Assembly (NCBI RefSeq): GCF_024679095.1
Contig: NC_066549.1
Span: forward strand, 6,258,920 to 6,322,919
Source: Eriocheir sinensis
Taxonomy: Eukaryota > Arthropoda > Malacostraca > Decapoda > Varunidae
DNA length: 64,000 bases
Direction: 5' to 3'
A program made the translations under genes and the position numbers. The notes under the pieces were generated by a model, which had not been told where the DNA came from, did no database searches, and worked only from the letters and a program-made list of their open reading frames with translations. Positions 63,090 to 64,000 of the stretch are shown here, one piece after another; the stretch's first letter is position 1, and every line of letters starts with the position of its first letter.

Positions 63090-63442
63090 TTCGATAGAAG
63101 ACAAAGTTTCTACATGCTCGCATCCGCTGGACCGCTCAACTCACAGCGACACCGACAGGTAGACTGAACCGGAGTCGTCCACGGAGGTCTGTTGGAGCAA
63201 GTGCAGGCGAGGGTCGTGCGTCTGGCAGGTGGGCGGCGAGCGGAGCAACAAGGCCTTATTACAATTAGTGCTTTCGGCATCCCCGTTGAGTGTTTGTGAC
63301 GAGGTGACGGCTATGAGTGTTCCGGCGAGAAGAGCGGTACTGATGTCACGGCGAGGAGTGAGCCATGATGGGCGTTCAGAGCGTTTGTGTGTTGTTTACT
63401 CGTTCATTTGTTTGACTGCTGTGTGTGTGTGTGTGTGTGTGT

Positions 63443-63478
<36 letters not shown>

Positions 63479-64000
63479 AGCGCTGATTCTGAGTCATGGT
63501 GTCGCATGAGATTGCATCGCAGAGTGCATGCGAAGGACGGTTTCCTGCTGACGCGGCTCTCAAGAGGACCGACCACGCACGTCGCCACAAATGAAGCTCC
63601 ACGCTTGGCTCGCCACCTCGCTGCGTCACGGGGGAGCACCGCCACGAGTGTAGCATACAGCAGGAGTGTGTCATCAAGTCAAGGTCGGGTTTATGGGAGG
63701 GCGGTTTGCCCGACCTATTGGCTCTGTGCGGTGAGACGTGTATACGAGAGGGATTCCAGCTGATCCTGTTTGCATAATTACGCCATTCCCAGTTGGACAA
63801 AGTTGCACATGCAGAACATTAACCATAATTCATGCACGCAGACACATATGTGGCCACGGCAAATATGGCTGCCATGAAACCTCGTTGTTGAAGTAGTGAC
63901 GTTGTAATGAGCTTTAGTAACACTCTCCTCGTCATATAAGCGAAAATATACGTTTTCATTAAGAAATGCAGATAATTTGCGGTGACATCGTACGTCGTGT
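63090..64000. other. CpG-richer unique sequence with (GT)n(GA)n; possible promoter or 5' UTR
   Basis: 63100-63400 and 63480-63760 are the longest CpG-rich unique stretches here (CGGCGAGCGGAGC, GTTCCGGCGAGAAGAGCGG). (GT)12(GA)15 lies at 63420-63474. CTGGCAG|GTGGGC at 63222-63234 could be a donor. No TATA box or coding start that I can defend. Confidence 0.25.

Overview
The window looks like nuclear DNA of an arthropod, most probably a decapod crustacean and plausibly a crab. It holds an interstitial block of the arthropod telomere repeat (CCTAA/TTAGG). Microsatellites are very dense and long: (GA)n, (CA)n, (TAA)n and TTC tracts. It carries many 5'-truncated LINE tails, several tRNA-derived SINE-like elements and small hAT-like MITEs. 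There is no operon structure, no dense coding, no rRNA and no intact tRNA gene. The decapod placement is inference from this texture; I could not search a database.

Almost all long open frames here are read-throughs of tandem repeats and are not genes. The best-supported host-gene piece is one 106-base exon on the + strand (33762-33867). It encodes 35 residues of the C-linker of a cyclic-nucleotide-gated channel, probably CNGL-like, and is flanked by an acceptor and a donor. No neighbouring exon was found, so introns of tens of kilobases are implied. The second candidate is on the minus strand: a 21-codon signal-peptide exon ending at a GT donor (21856-21794), followed about 1.3 kb downstream by a 59-codon frame (20521-20342) with six cysteines in a beta-defensin-like spacing. 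This would be a small secreted antimicrobial-type peptide gene, but it is unproven. A diverged inverted copy of its first-exon region lies at 20719-21020 and is interrupted by a MITE and a LINE tail.

Layout. 1-2.1 kb: pyrimidine-rich degenerate array. 2.5-5.1 kb: SINE, MITE nested in a dispersed repeat, tRNA-like SINE. 5.3-7.4 kb: TGTC array, degenerate repeat, 150-bp foldback. 7.5-12 kb: LINE tail, tRNA-Pro-like SINE, 142-bp array, hAT MITE, 300-bp duplication. 12.1-12.9 kb: telomere-like higher-order array. 13.1-14.2 kb: 128-bp array. 14.2-19.7 kb: dispersed repeats and microsatellites. 20.3-21.9 kb: candidate peptide gene. 22-28 kb: LINE tail, long (CT)/(GA) tracts, SINE, RT remnant. 28.4-28.9 kb: hAT-like element. 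29.4-31.1 kb: about 58-copy C-rich minisatellite. 31.3-32.7 kb: two hAT MITEs alternating with a dispersed repeat. 33.5-33.9 kb: channel exon. 34-38 kb: MITE, dispersed repeats including an exact 137-bp triplication, RT remnant. 38-45 kb: TTC and C-rich arrays, RT-derived minisatellite. 47.4-51.1 kb: LINE 3' end, tRNA-like SINE, further tails. 52.5-55.5 kb: 70-bp and 24-bp arrays, RT C-terminus. 55.9-58.7 kb: TTC and long CT tracts within a degenerate array. 59.9-62.7 kb: 48-bp and 33-bp arrays. 63.1-64 kb: CpG-richer unique sequence, possibly near a promoter.

Apart from the two host-gene candidates, the window is a record of repeat dynamics: LINE tails feeding microsatellites, retrotransposon coding sequence turned into a minisatellite, elements nested in elements, and MITE insertions with readable 8-bp target duplications.
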